The notes under the pieces were generated by a model that was given only the letters and a program-made list of their open reading frames with translations, ran no database searches and was not told where the DNA came from. The position numbers and the translations under genes were made by a program. Below, one piece after another: positions 53,405 to 61,883 of a stretch of 64,000 bases of DNA; within the stretch, counting starts at the first letter, position 1, and each line of letters opens with the position of its first letter. Source of the DNA: JAUSFM01 sp964343705 (GTDB taxonomy: Archaea; Nanobdellota; Nanobdellia; Woesearchaeales; UBA12501); NCBI GenBank assembly GCA_964343705.1, contig CAYFJX010000003.1, positions 124,001-188,000 of the forward strand, given 5' to 3'.

Positions 53405-54540
53405 CACAAACAGAATTTTTTGGTGTGGGGACGATTAATGAAGTAAAAGGAATTCTTGAAAAGCACAATCCTCAACACATTTTTCTTGTTCGCGGTAATA
53501 AATCCTATGAAGCATGTGGTGCAAAAGCAGCACTTGATCCCTTGTTTGAAAATTATAAAATAACAGAGTTCCATGGCTTTGAAGTCAACCCAAAAATTGA
53601 AGACATCAAACAAGGTATTGAACTATTCAAACAAGCAAATTGTGACCTTGTCGTTGCAGTTGGTGGTGGCTCTGTCATGGATGTTGCCAAAGCAATCAAT
53701 CTTTTATCTGCACAACCAGGAACTCCAGAAGACTATGTAGTTGACAAAAAACCACTTGAGCAAAAAGGAAAACCATTTGTTGCAATTGCAACAACATCAG
53801 GAAGTGGGAGTGAAGCAACACAATTCGCAGTTATTTACGTTGGCAAAACAAAAATGGGACTAGATAATGAATGGGTTCTCCCAGATTATTCCATTATTGA
53901 TCCACAACTTACCATGAGTCTCTCAGTACGACAAACAGCATGCGCTGGCGCAGATGCACTATGCCAAGGCATTGAATCATTCTGGTGTGTTAATTCAACT
54001 GACGAATCAAAAAAGTATGCTACTGAAGCAATACAGTTGGCAATGAACTCACTTGGTCCCAGTGTGAATGCACCAACACTTGAAGCAAAGTCAGACCTTG
54101 CAAAAGCATCAAACCTTGCAGGTAAAGCAATTAATATTTCACGAACAACAGCATGTCATGCCATTGCCTATCCAATGTCATCATACTTTGGTGTGGTACA
54201 TGGACATGCAGTTGGACTAACAGTACCAAGCATGCTTGTCTACATTGCAGGCGTTGGCGAAGATGACTGTCTTGATGAGCGTGGTGTAGCGTATGTTAAA
54301 GAAATGGTTGCAGACCTTGTTGCATTACTTGGTTGTACAACACCAGAACTGGCAGCTGAAAAACTTACAAAATTGTTTCAGGACATTGGCTTGCAGATGC
54401 GTCTTAATGAGGTGGGCATTGCCACACCAGAAGATCGACAAGTAGTAGTTGACAACGGCTTTAACCCAGCACGTGTAAAAAACAATCCAAGAAAGCTGAC
54501 CAAGGAAGCCTTGGCTGGGATGTTGGATGGGTTGAAGTGA
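53401..54540 (+). CDS. Iron-containing alcohol dehydrogenase, likely phosphonoacetaldehyde reductase
   Basis: A 379-residue group III alcohol dehydrogenase. VGGGSVMDVAKAIN binds NAD(P), ATTSGSGSEATQFAV follows, and the metal site is formed by Asp in CAGADALCQGIES and the His residues of ACHAIAYPMSS and VVHGHAVGLT. In the setting of PepM and Ppd the natural substrate is phosphonoacetaldehyde, giving 2-hydroxyethylphosphonate as PhpC or FomC do. No 2-AEP aminotransferase gene is visible, which supports the reduction branch. It is convergent with the HxlR gene. Confidence 0.88.
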   Translation: MTQTEFFGVGTINEVKGILEKHNPQHIFLVRGNKSYEACGAKAALDPLFENYKITEFHGFEVNPKIEDIKQGIELFKQANCDLVVAVGGGSVMDVAKAINLLSAQPGTPEDYVVDKKPLEQKGKPFVAIATTSGSGSEATQFAVIYVGKTKMGLDNEWVLPDYSIIDPQLTMSLSVRQTACAGADALCQGIESFWCVNSTDESKKYATEAIQLAMNSLGPSVNAPTLEAKSDLAKASNLAGKAINISRTTACHAIAYPMSSYFGVVHGHAVGLTVPSMLVYIAGVGEDDCLDERGVAYVKEMVADLVALLGCTTPELAAEKLTKLFQDIGLQMRLNEVGIATPEDRQVVVDNGFNPARVKNNPRKLTKEALAGMLDGLK

Positions 54541-54551
54541 GGTTGTGGTCT

Positions 54552-54899
54552 CTACAACTTCAAGCACTGTGCACAATTTCTTTTATCACAACATTCTGGA
54601 ACCATCTTGTATTTCATGCCCCATTTTTTGAATTCGTCAAATACATTCATAAGGTCTTTGCCTTTGTCAGTTAGTTTGTAATGCACGCGCAGTGGTTTTT
54701 CTTGCATTGTTTTTCGTGATACCAACTTTTCTTTTTCAAGATCGTGTAGTCTGTCTGAAAGAATTTTGTTTGTTGCGATTTTGATGTTCTTATGCAATTC
54801 ATTAAACCCTAACTCACCCCTGTGGTAAAGGTCTTGCAGGATTTCTATTGTCCATTTCTTGCCAAGAAGTTTTTGTACTTCAATGAGTATGCATTTCAT
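54552..54899 (-). CDS. HxlR-family transcription regulator
   Basis: A 115-residue winged-helix protein: VQKLLGKKWTIEILQDLY, FNELHKNIKIATNKILSDRL, RVHYKLTDKGKDL are typical of HxlR. The C-terminus CCDKRNCAQC is Cys-rich and might sense redox state or bind metal. ATG 54899 (not the upstream start at 54941) fits a TTTTAAATA box about 28 nt upstream. An inverted repeat lies directly before the start and could be its own operator. Confidence 0.88.
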   Translation of the reverse strand: MKCILIEVQKLLGKKWTIEILQDLYHRGELGFNELHKNIKIATNKILSDRLHDLEKEKLVSRKTMQEKPLRVHYKLTDKGKDLMNVFDEFKKWGMKYKMVPECCDKRNCAQCLKL

Positions 54900-54900
54900 A

Positions 54901-54918
54901 GGTATGCAGAGTGATACC
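54901..54918. promoter_or_regulatory. Inverted repeat, candidate HxlR operator
   Basis: GGTAT at 54901-54905 and ATACC at 54914-54918 with an 8-nt spacer sit at the transcription start of the HxlR gene, where a bound repressor would block its own promoter. Confidence 0.4.
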
Positions 54919-54942
54919 TTCCTTTTAAATATTATGAACACC

Positions 54943-54950
54943 TATATAAA
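54943..54950 (+). promoter_or_regulatory. TATA box of an unassigned transcript
   Basis: TATATAAA on the plus strand predicts a start near 54973, about 190 nt upstream of the radical SAM gene, which has another TATA box close to its own start. The transcript would cover the structured stretch and tiny frame at 55030. Confidence 0.4.
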
Positions 54951-55029
54951 ACTAGTACCGATCCTCAAAAAACCTGGAAAAAAAGAGGGGTGGTAAAACC
55001 TGTATCAAAAAGGCCCTGTTAGGGGCAAC

Positions 55030-55095
55030 ATGGAAGGGAGGGCACTCCTGTACTGGCTCTTGTGTTTGCTCTCCCTCTCCTGGTTTTCTCTTTAA
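55030..55095 (+). CDS. Possible 21-residue hydrophobic peptide
   Basis: A tiny frame starting MEGRALLYWLLCLL and ending WFSL, nearly all hydrophobic, preceded by AGGGG 4 nt before the ATG. It lies in a region that can fold (GGGAGGGCA at 55036-55044 with TGCTCTCCC further on). It may be a leader peptide, a small membrane peptide, or chance translation of an untranslated RNA. Too short for composition-based judgement. Confidence 0.25.
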   Translation: MEGRALLYWLLCLLSLSWFSL

Positions 55096-55160
55096 GTTTA
55101 CAAAAAGATACTTTCCATTTAAATATCGCGAAACTCCAAGCTAGTCTGGAGGTGTTTACC

Positions 55161-56750
55161 ATGCCAGATTCCGTGATAGTAGATGGTCAAACAGACAACA
55201 AAGTAAATACATATACAGAACCAACAGCAGATGCAACGCTTATTGAACGATTAAAAGCAGAGCATCCAAAATCTAAAGTGCCAATGACAGCAAGCTTGGC
55301 AAAACTTCTTACACCAGATTTATTTCGTGCAGAACCTATTTTTACTAAGCCCCTTAGGCCACCTAATGAAGGTGAAAAAGTATACGAGCTCCCAGAAGAT
55401 GAGTTACAAGCAGTTAGAGATATGCGGGGGAGTGTTGTTGACTTACATCCTGGCATGGGAGGTGTTACTCCTGAATTGCTGCTTAAAATGATTGATGAAG
55501 GAACAGCACTCACTTCGCTTGATTATATGGTGACACAGGGATGTAATTTTGAATGTACATGGTGTTTTGCAGAGTCAGGTCCTGAAGCGTCAGGCTATCT
55601 TCCTTTTGCACTTCTCAAAGATATCACGGAAGAGGCAGCGGATCTCGGCGTCAGTTTTTTCATTTTAACTGGCGGCGAACCGCTTGTTTACCGTGATCCT
55701 GAGCTGGGAAGTAAAGGAGGCAGAGGAGGTCACTTCTTTAAGATTATTGACATGATCCTTGATGTATATGAACAAAAAGGTAAACCTGCACCAAAAATGC
55801 TTACTTTTGATGATGTGGCATTAATTACTCCTGAGATAGCCCAAAAATTTGCTGAGCGAGGTGTGGGCTTGTGCACTAAGGGAGACACGCTCAATGCAGA
55901 ACTCCAAGACTTCAAAGTTAATCAGAGCGGTGCATTCAAACGTATGCAGCGTGGTTATCAAAACTTAATTGATGCTGGTTATGGGTCTGATCCAAATCTG
56001 CGTCTTGTTGTGAATAGTGTATTGGATGAAACAACTTTTGATGGCATGCTTGACTTACACATGTGGGTTATGGAGCGGGGATTTGATCACTCTATTGTTC
56101 CAGTGCACTGTTGTGGCAATGCATTGGATGTTGACCAAGAAGCAGGTATCCACTCACCACACGTAAAAGTATTGTATGATCTTATAGCACGTATTGACGA
56201 AAAATATTTTGATATTGAATGGACACCTCATGCAGCGTTTACCTATGACAAAACCTGCAATCGTAATCGTTCTGGTCTACACATTCGTGCCAATGGTGAT
56301 GTGACTGCATGCTCAGAGTCTCCCCCAGCAAGTGAAACAGACAGGTACACGTTTGGAAATGTGAAACAGAAAGGTTTTTCATTGCGTGATACTGTTGCAA
56401 GTGAAAAAGTTATTGACTACCGTGTTGAATTTCTTGAAGGTCATGGCACCTACGTATGTAGTCCTACTGTTTGTGACATGTATGCAAATGATCTTTGTCT
56501 AGGAGGTTGCGCTACACGATCTGCATACTCCAAAGTGAATCCTGAAACAGGTCTTGTTGAAGCAAATCCAAACAGGGATAATTACAGTGATTATCGTGAA
56601 GATCCATTATGTCCTGCTTGGACTGTTCTTGCATTACAACAGGGTATTCTGAAACCAGGCTTGCTTCGTCAGATTCATGACCGGTTGTTAGAATCAAGTA
56701 CGCGAGTGGATGCAGCAGAGTTTAAGTTTGTTGCGCCAGTTGTGCAATAA
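55161..56750 (+). CDS. Radical SAM/SPASM enzyme
   Basis: A 529-residue radical SAM protein. CNFECTWC (Cys128, 132, 135) binds the [4Fe-4S]-SAM cluster and LTGGEP at 170-174 the SAM. The C-terminal third has SPASM-like Cys (CNRNRSG, TACSESPPA, YVCSPTVCDMYANDLCLGGC, DPLCPAW) for auxiliary clusters, as in peptide-modifying and sulfatase-maturing enzymes. The substrate is unknown and no clear precursor peptide is seen. ATG 55161 has GGAGGTG 6 nt upstream and a TTTAAATA box near 55118-55125; the in-frame upstream region is not used. Confidence 0.9.
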   Translation: MPDSVIVDGQTDNKVNTYTEPTADATLIERLKAEHPKSKVPMTASLAKLLTPDLFRAEPIFTKPLRPPNEGEKVYELPEDELQAVRDMRGSVVDLHPGMGGVTPELLLKMIDEGTALTSLDYMVTQGCNFECTWCFAESGPEASGYLPFALLKDITEEAADLGVSFFILTGGEPLVYRDPELGSKGGRGGHFFKIIDMILDVYEQKGKPAPKMLTFDDVALITPEIAQKFAERGVGLCTKGDTLNAELQDFKVNQSGAFKRMQRGYQNLIDAGYGSDPNLRLVVNSVLDETTFDGMLDLHMWVMERGFDHSIVPVHCCGNALDVDQEAGIHSPHVKVLYDLIARIDEKYFDIEWTPHAAFTYDKTCNRNRSGLHIRANGDVTACSESPPASETDRYTFGNVKQKGFSLRDTVASEKVIDYRVEFLEGHGTYVCSPTVCDMYANDLCLGGCATRSAYSKVNPETGLVEANPNRDNYSDYREDPLCPAWTVLALQQGILKPGLLRQIHDRLLESSTRVDAAEFKFVAPVVQ

Positions 56751-56819
56751 AAAAACACAAACAATATAAATGCACAGTGCCTAAATTACCCTAATATAAT
56801 CATTAAACGAGGTGCATGC

Positions 56820-57038
56820 ATGGCAAAAGCAGTTTTAGTAAAAAAAGGAAGTGGAGTTAAAGTACAAAGGGGCAACTGGGCAACTAGTCGTGTTCAAGTA
56901 AGCACAGGAATTAAGCGACATTTAAGTCGATTAAAACCAAATACTAAGTTTGAAGGAGAATTAGTAAAAAAGCGTGGTGCTGGTAAAAAGGACGCACAAC
57001 AAGTTCTTGAGTTAACTAAAATCCACAAAATTCTATAA
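56820..57038 (+). CDS. Small basic protein, 72 residues
   Basis: A Lys-rich protein (MAKAVLVKKGSGVKVQRGNW, VSTGIKRHLSRLKPNTKFEG) with beta-strand character and a helical end. A GAGGTG site lies 5-6 nt upstream and a TATA-like AATATAAA near 56763. No family is recognised; size and charge suit a nucleic-acid or ribosome-associated protein. A T-rich stretch at 57040-57068 may terminate it. Confidence 0.75.
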   Translation: MAKAVLVKKGSGVKVQRGNWATSRVQVSTGIKRHLSRLKPNTKFEGELVKKRGAGKKDAQQVLELTKIHKIL

Positions 57039-57144
57039 TTACCTTATTTTCTTCTTTTTCTTTTTATTCCAACACCTAATTCTATATACTCAAGACTACA
57101 CTTTACCGATACATTTTTAAGGTTATGAGTAAGGCGATTACACC

Positions 57145-58944
57145 ATGTGTGGCATTATTGGATATGTAGGAAGTAAGAAAGTTGTGGATGTTCTAGTTAC
57201 TGGTCTTGAACGATTAGAGTATAGGGGTTATGATTCAGCAGGTGTTGCTGTTCTACAACACAGCGAGCACGGCTCTGGTTTAGCCTTGAACAAAGTTGTT
57301 GGGCGTGTTTCTGATCTTAAACAACACTTGGCAAATGTTCAAGCGTCTGCATATCCAGCAGGTGTTTCTGCAGGTATCGCACATACACGCTGGGCCACTC
57401 ATGGCCAGCCTAATGAGGCAAACGCACACCCCCACATGGATTGCAGTGGCAAGATCTCTATTGTACACAATGGAATTATTGAAAACTTTCTTGAAATTAA
57501 GAGTCGACTTACTCATCATACTTTTTCCTCAAAAACAGATACAGAAGTTATAGCGCATCTGATTGAAGAATATTATATTGAATGTGGCAATCTAAAAAAG
57601 GCAGTGCAGCTTGCAATAAAAGATATTCATGGTACGTACGCATTGTGTGTTATTCACAAAAGTAAGAATGAAATTATTGTTGCACGGAATGGAAGCCCGC
57701 TTTTGCTTGGCCTTGGTGAAAATGAAACATTTGTAGCTTCAGATGTTTCCGCGATTATTGAACATACTAAACGTGTTGTTTACTTAAATGATTTTGAAAC
57801 AGGTGTTATTCGTCATGATTCTTATGAAGTTTTTGACAAAGATGGTCGGCTTCTTGAAAAAGATGTGAAAACTATTGATTGGAGCCTTGAACAATCACAA
57901 AAGCAGGGCTTTAAGCATTTTATGATGAAAGAAATGCATGAGCAACCTCATGTTGTTTCTGAAACTGCTCGCATATCTTTTGACACGTTAACTGATAAAT
58001 CAGGGAAGCCATTTGATTTGTCGACGTACAAAAAGATTTTTATTGTTGCATGTGGTAGTGCTTCGTATGCAGGTCTTGCAGGAAAATATGTTTTAGAACA
58101 AGCAGGGAGAATTCCTGTTGAGCTTGATGTTGCTTCAGAATTTCGTTATAGAAAACCCTTGATTGGTGAGGGGGACTTGCTTATTGTTGTTTCTCAGTCT
58201 GGAGAGACAGCTGACACACTTGCAGCAATGCGTCTTGCCAAAGAAAAAGGCGCAGCAACCTTAGGGATTATTAATGTTGTTGACAGTACTATTGCTCGTG
58301 AGGCAGATGCTGTTTTGTATACTCGTGCAGGCCCAGAAATCTGTGTTGCATCTACAAAAGCGTTTATTTCACAACTTGTAGTTTTCTACAGGCTTGCAGA
58401 GAAACTAGGGGGAAAACAACTTGGTCTTGAACAAATACCTGCCCTTATTCAAAGGATCCTTGATCAAAAAGATGCCATTTATACAGTTGCACAAAAATAT
58501 TACAAAGTATACAACTTTATTTACATTGGGCGTAATATGAACTACCCTATTGCACTTGAAGGTGCGCTTAAGTTAAAAGAAATTTCTTACATTCATGCTG
58601 AAGGGTATGCTTCTGGTGAAATGAAACATGGGCCTATTGCCTTGGTGACAGATGAAGTACCTACGGTGGCTATTGTTCCAAGGGATTCAGTGTATCCAAA
58701 AATGATTAGTAACATCCAAGAAATTCGTGCACGGAATGGGAAAGTTATTGCCCTTGCTTCAGAAGGTGATGAAGAAATTAAGCAACATTGTACTGATGTT
58801 ATCTATATTCCAATGATTAATGAATTGCTTAACCCTTTGCTTACAGTGGTGGTAGCGCAGTTGTTTGCCTATTACATGGCAGATCTTCGTCATTGTGATA
58901 TTGACAAGCCCCGTAACCTTGCAAAGAGTGTTACAGTCGAGTAA
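57145..58944 (+). CDS. glmS: Glutamine-fructose-6-phosphate aminotransferase
   Basis: A 599-residue enzyme making glucosamine-6-phosphate, first step to UDP-GlcNAc. MCGIIGYVG exposes the catalytic Cys after Met removal; HTRWATHGQPNEANAHPH is the glutaminase site; two SIS domains follow (CGSASYAGLAGKYVLE, SQSGETADTLAAM, EGALKLKEISYIHAEGY) with the terminal DIDKPRNLAKSVTVE. The length is full. A TATA-like TTTTTAA about 28 nt upstream suggests a leaderless mRNA. The product feeds N-glycans and, if present, cell-wall precursors. Confidence 0.97.
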   Translation: MCGIIGYVGSKKVVDVLVTGLERLEYRGYDSAGVAVLQHSEHGSGLALNKVVGRVSDLKQHLANVQASAYPAGVSAGIAHTRWATHGQPNEANAHPHMDCSGKISIVHNGIIENFLEIKSRLTHHTFSSKTDTEVIAHLIEEYYIECGNLKKAVQLAIKDIHGTYALCVIHKSKNEIIVARNGSPLLLGLGENETFVASDVSAIIEHTKRVVYLNDFETGVIRHDSYEVFDKDGRLLEKDVKTIDWSLEQSQKQGFKHFMMKEMHEQPHVVSETARISFDTLTDKSGKPFDLSTYKKIFIVACGSASYAGLAGKYVLEQAGRIPVELDVASEFRYRKPLIGEGDLLIVVSQSGETADTLAAMRLAKEKGAATLGIINVVDSTIAREADAVLYTRAGPEICVASTKAFISQLVVFYRLAEKLGGKQLGLEQIPALIQRILDQKDAIYTVAQKYYKVYNFIYIGRNMNYPIALEGALKLKEISYIHAEGYASGEMKHGPIALVTDEVPTVAIVPRDSVYPKMISNIQEIRARNGKVIALASEGDEEIKQHCTDVIYIPMINELLNPLLTVVVAQLFAYYMADLRHCDIDKPRNLAKSVTVE

Positions 58945-59044
58945 GCTCTGCACTTGCAAAAACTTTATAAACTGGGATTCTTTAGTATTCTTAAATTAGT
59001 AATGCAAATTACAAAATTCAATAAAAAACATTGAGGTGCATGGC

Positions 59045-59221
59045 ATGGCAAAGAAAACTGGAAAAGTAGGTACAAGTAAAGTTCTGAGAAAAACAAAACC
59101 AACTGTTACACGAGAAAAAGGAACAGTAAAATACGGTCGCCGTAAAAAGCAAATGGGTAAAGACCCAGTTAACATGTATGCTGGTGGCTCAGCACTTAAA
59201 GCTCGTAAAAAGAAAAAGTAA
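59045..59221 (+). CDS. Small Lys-rich protein, 58 residues
   Basis: MAKKTGKVGTSKVLRKTKPT, then YGRRKKQMGKDPVNMYAGG and a KARKKKK end. ATG 59045 is 6 nt after a GAGGTG site at 59033-59038; starts further upstream are inside that site. Its charge suggests binding to DNA or RNA, possibly a chromatin or ribosome-linked protein. No family is recognised. T-rich DNA follows the stop. Confidence 0.72.
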   Translation: MAKKTGKVGTSKVLRKTKPTVTREKGTVKYGRRKKQMGKDPVNMYAGGSALKARKKKK

Positions 59222-59288
59222 TCTCTTTTCTTTGATTTTTTTTATTGTCTTTTATTTTCTCTTTGTATATAATAGATTTTCTGGTTTC

Positions 59289-60209
59289 TTACTTTAAAGC
59301 CCACTGGATGAGGTTATCTAAAAATGAAGGGAATTCTATTTTTGCTGCTTTTACAGCCTTTGGTAATAGTGAAGTACTAGTCATGCCGGGTAGTGTGTTT
59401 ATCTCCAAAAAATATGCTGTTCCTTCACAGTCAACCATGTAATCAACCCGTGCCATGCCATCACAACCTATGATCTGATATATTTTCTTTGCTGTCTCAT
59501 ACAACTCTTCTCGCAGGGTATCTGGAATTTCAGCTGGACAGATATATGTGGAACCACCTTTATCATATTTTGAAGCAGGGTCATAGAATACATTTTTTTT
59601 TGGAATAATTTGAATTACTGGAAGTGCTTTTGGCTTGTTTTCAGGTCCAATAACACTAACTGTGTATTCATCTCCTTTGATATATTCTTCAACATATATT
59701 TTATCTCCCTCAAGAAAAGCCTTTTTTACTGCTTGTGTTAAGGAAGTTCTATCTTGGGGAATGCTTATTCCAATAGAAGAACCAGAAGAAACTGGTTTAA
59801 CAACACAAGGGAATATGTTGTTTGCGTAGTTTATTGCTTCAGCTTCTGAAAACACATTCCATGCCGGTGTCTTTATGCCATGTGCCGCTACAATTTCTTT
59901 TGTTTTAATTTTATCCATGCAAAGGGCAGATGCTAACACTCCTGATCCAACATAAGGTATGTGGAGCAATTCCAAAAGGCCTTGGATGGTTCCGTCTTCA
60001 CCTAGTTTCCCATGTAGCACAGGAAAAATAACGTCAATTTTCTCAGAGTAGGCATCATCAACAAGTTTCTGCAGGTCTTTTGCAGGATTATAGGTTGTTA
60101 CATTATATTTTTGCTTAGGTATATTTTCACAGACTGTTGTTCCTGACTCAAGAGAAACAGTTCTTTCTGATGATTCTCCACCCATCAACACTGCTACACG
60201 TATTTTCAT
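59289..60209 (-). CDS. ddl: D-alanine-D-alanine ligase
   Basis: A 306-residue ATP-grasp ligase with all Ddl motifs: MGGESSERTVSLESG, LHGKLGEDGTIQGLLEL, KPVSSGSSIGIS, VEEYIKGDEYTVSVI, the mobile loop region YDKGGSTYICPA and the metal site EINTLPGMTSTSLLPK. It condenses two D-Ala for peptidoglycan precursors in bacteria; in archaea it is uncommon. Length and motif set argue for an active ligase. No Mur ligase or racemase lies in the window. Its role may be in a wall-like polymer or another dipeptide. Confidence 0.93.
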   Translation of the reverse strand: MKIRVAVLMGGESSERTVSLESGTTVCENIPKQKYNVTTYNPAKDLQKLVDDAYSEKIDVIFPVLHGKLGEDGTIQGLLELLHIPYVGSGVLASALCMDKIKTKEIVAAHGIKTPAWNVFSEAEAINYANNIFPCVVKPVSSGSSIGISIPQDRTSLTQAVKKAFLEGDKIYVEEYIKGDEYTVSVIGPENKPKALPVIQIIPKKNVFYDPASKYDKGGSTYICPAEIPDTLREELYETAKKIYQIIGCDGMARVDYMVDCEGTAYFLEINTLPGMTSTSLLPKAVKAAKIEFPSFLDNLIQWALK

Positions 60210-60737
60210 CTTAAAGAAAACAAGTGGATCACCCTATTTAAACTATTGCAGTCTTGAATACTTCAAGTATTACTATAAAAAACCCTAATAAAGAATATAG
60301 GAAGGTCAGGGGAATCAGCACGAGGCCTTGCATCCCTAACCCACCCTGATACGCGTGAGTTATGTGATCTATGCTGCTTGTTGCAGCTTGTATACTTTGG
60401 TAAAAGCTATTTTTCTATGCTTGATGTGTTTATTAATAAAGCTTTGTACTGGTTGTTTTCGTGTGTACATTCGTGTGATCCAAGAAAGTGCTGAATAATC
60501 AGCGTCGTTGTTGTCTGAAATCATTCCCCTAAGCACGGTTTTTCTTATCAACATATAGCAGCTCCCCTGTGGTGGCGTTTTCTCATCAGCATTACGCGTT
60601 TGCGCAATAGTATAATAATACTTTAATCTATATAAATATTTCCTCTTAAAAATCGTTTTTTGGTGGTGTATCTCAAAAAAAAGATATATGTTGTATATGC
60701 CACATATTTATGAACGTCACCAATAGTATATGGGTAT
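60210..60737. other. 528-bp region between ddl and the TrmB-like gene
   Basis: Apart from a doubtful small frame at 60369-60554, no gene is seen. TCAGGG near 60306-60311 can pair with CCCTGA near 60348-60353 around a GC-richer stretch, possibly a terminator or small RNA. AT-rich DNA with several TATA-like sequences at 60600-60650 and 60700-60715 holds promoters for one or both sides. Confidence 0.5.
60369..60554 (-). CDS. Possible small basic protein, 61 residues
   Basis: A frame with a GGGGAG site about 8 nt before the ATG and codon use like its neighbours; it contains SALSWITRMYTRKQPVQSFI and a basic helical C-terminus. It lies alone in an otherwise gene-poor region and has no recognised family, so it could be chance. 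Confidence 0.4.
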   Translation of the reverse strand: MLIRKTVLRGMISDNNDADYSALSWITRMYTRKQPVQSFINKHIKHRKIAFTKVYKLQQAA

Positions 60738-61646
60738 ATGGGGTTTGATACTGTTTTTCAAGAGCTCAAAAAGAGCTATGGGCTTAAAGGCCAACACATT
60801 GATATTTTGTCTTGTTTGCAGCATACAGATTTAAGTGCAGAGGAGATTAGTAGGCAAACAAAAATCTCACTTGGCAGATTATACAGTTTTCTCAATGCTC
60901 TTTCTGGTTGGGGTCTCATAGAGCGTCAGGGCAGAAAGCCCTTTGTGTACTCAATGCAACCACCTCAGGAACGAATACTGCACTTTATGAAGCATCATTT
61001 TGATGAACAGGTACAAAAACAATCTAAAATTATGGATTTATTGGAGGAGAAAGATCGTGTCCAAGACCTTGAAATCATAGAGAGCAGTGAAAAATTTAGC
61101 TATAACATGATGCGCCTGTTGAGTGAGGCAAAGCACTTTAACTCAATTGCCCGTCATACCTCGTTTCCTTTTTCTCTTTATACACATAGCAAAAAGGATT
61201 TTATTGCTCTTCGTGATGTCATTACCCAAACACGCGAGACTCTTGCTTATCACACCAAGGAAATGAGTTCTATTATGTTTAATACACTAAATGATTATCA
61301 TCGTAGACAACGTCCTTTTTGCGAGATTGTATGCAAAGAAGCATTGGACACTCATCTGGCATTAATTAGGGCGGAATTTGGCAATGACCTGTATGAACGG
61401 ATTGTTGAGGGCATTCGTAATAAAATAGTTAATCAAAACTTTACAGCATATGTGTTTCCTGACTACACTCCTATGCAGATCTTCATCACTGACAAAAAGG
61501 TCTTGTTTTCCTTGATTCACAAAGGCAAGACTACAGGTGTTATCATTAAGAGTAGTCAGGTTATTAACCTGTATGAGCAGATGTTTAGCACCATGCTTGC
61601 CCGGTCTGTGCCAATACAAGAGTACTTAAAGATCAAGATGGATTAG
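60738..61646 (+). CDS. TrmB-like transcription regulator
   Basis: A 302-residue protein with an N-terminal winged helix (GLKGQHIDILSCLQHTDLSA, ISLGRLYSFLNALSGWGLIE), a coiled-coil segment near 80-110, and a C-terminal alpha/beta domain of about 180 residues as in TrmB proteins, which usually sense sugars. The effector is unknown. A box ATATTTAT about 29 nt upstream supports ATG 60738. T-rich DNA follows its stop. Confidence 0.75.
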   Translation: MGFDTVFQELKKSYGLKGQHIDILSCLQHTDLSAEEISRQTKISLGRLYSFLNALSGWGLIERQGRKPFVYSMQPPQERILHFMKHHFDEQVQKQSKIMDLLEEKDRVQDLEIIESSEKFSYNMMRLLSEAKHFNSIARHTSFPFSLYTHSKKDFIALRDVITQTRETLAYHTKEMSSIMFNTLNDYHRRQRPFCEIVCKEALDTHLALIRAEFGNDLYERIVEGIRNKIVNQNFTAYVFPDYTPMQIFITDKKVLFSLIHKGKTTGVIIKSSQVINLYEQMFSTMLARSVPIQEYLKIKMD

Positions 61647-61803
61647 GTGTTGTTTCGGGTGATTAGAATTTTTTTCAGGATTTCTTTAGTTTTCCGAAAA
61701 CTTTCTGATGGTGTTTGAAGATTCTTCGTTGTTGTCGAATTTCCACTGGTTTTTCTTGAGCAACGCTTATTAAGGAAAAAATGCATTAGGAAATAAAGAA
61801 ATG

Positions 61804-61835
61804 GTTGCAAAAAAGTTGCAACAAGACTGACACTC
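61804..61835 (+). repeat. Hairpin and partial copy of the tRNA anticodon arm
   Basis: GTTGCAA/TTGCAAC forms a 7-bp hairpin with a 5-nt loop at about 61804-61822. Its right arm runs into GCAACAAGACTGACACTC (61818-61835), which matches 61907-61924 of the downstream tRNA at 17 of 18 positions, covering its D-stem end and anticodon loop. Confidence 0.6.
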
Positions 61836-61857
61836 AAAAAGTACTAAGCACAGATCC

Positions 61858-61865
61858 TATTTAAA
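61858..61865 (+). promoter_or_regulatory. TATA box of the tRNA gene
   Basis: TATTTAAA centred about 22 nt before the tRNA 5' end, close to the usual spacing for an archaeal tRNA promoter. Confidence 0.6.
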
Positions 61866-61883
61866 TATTTTGTATGAAATCGC

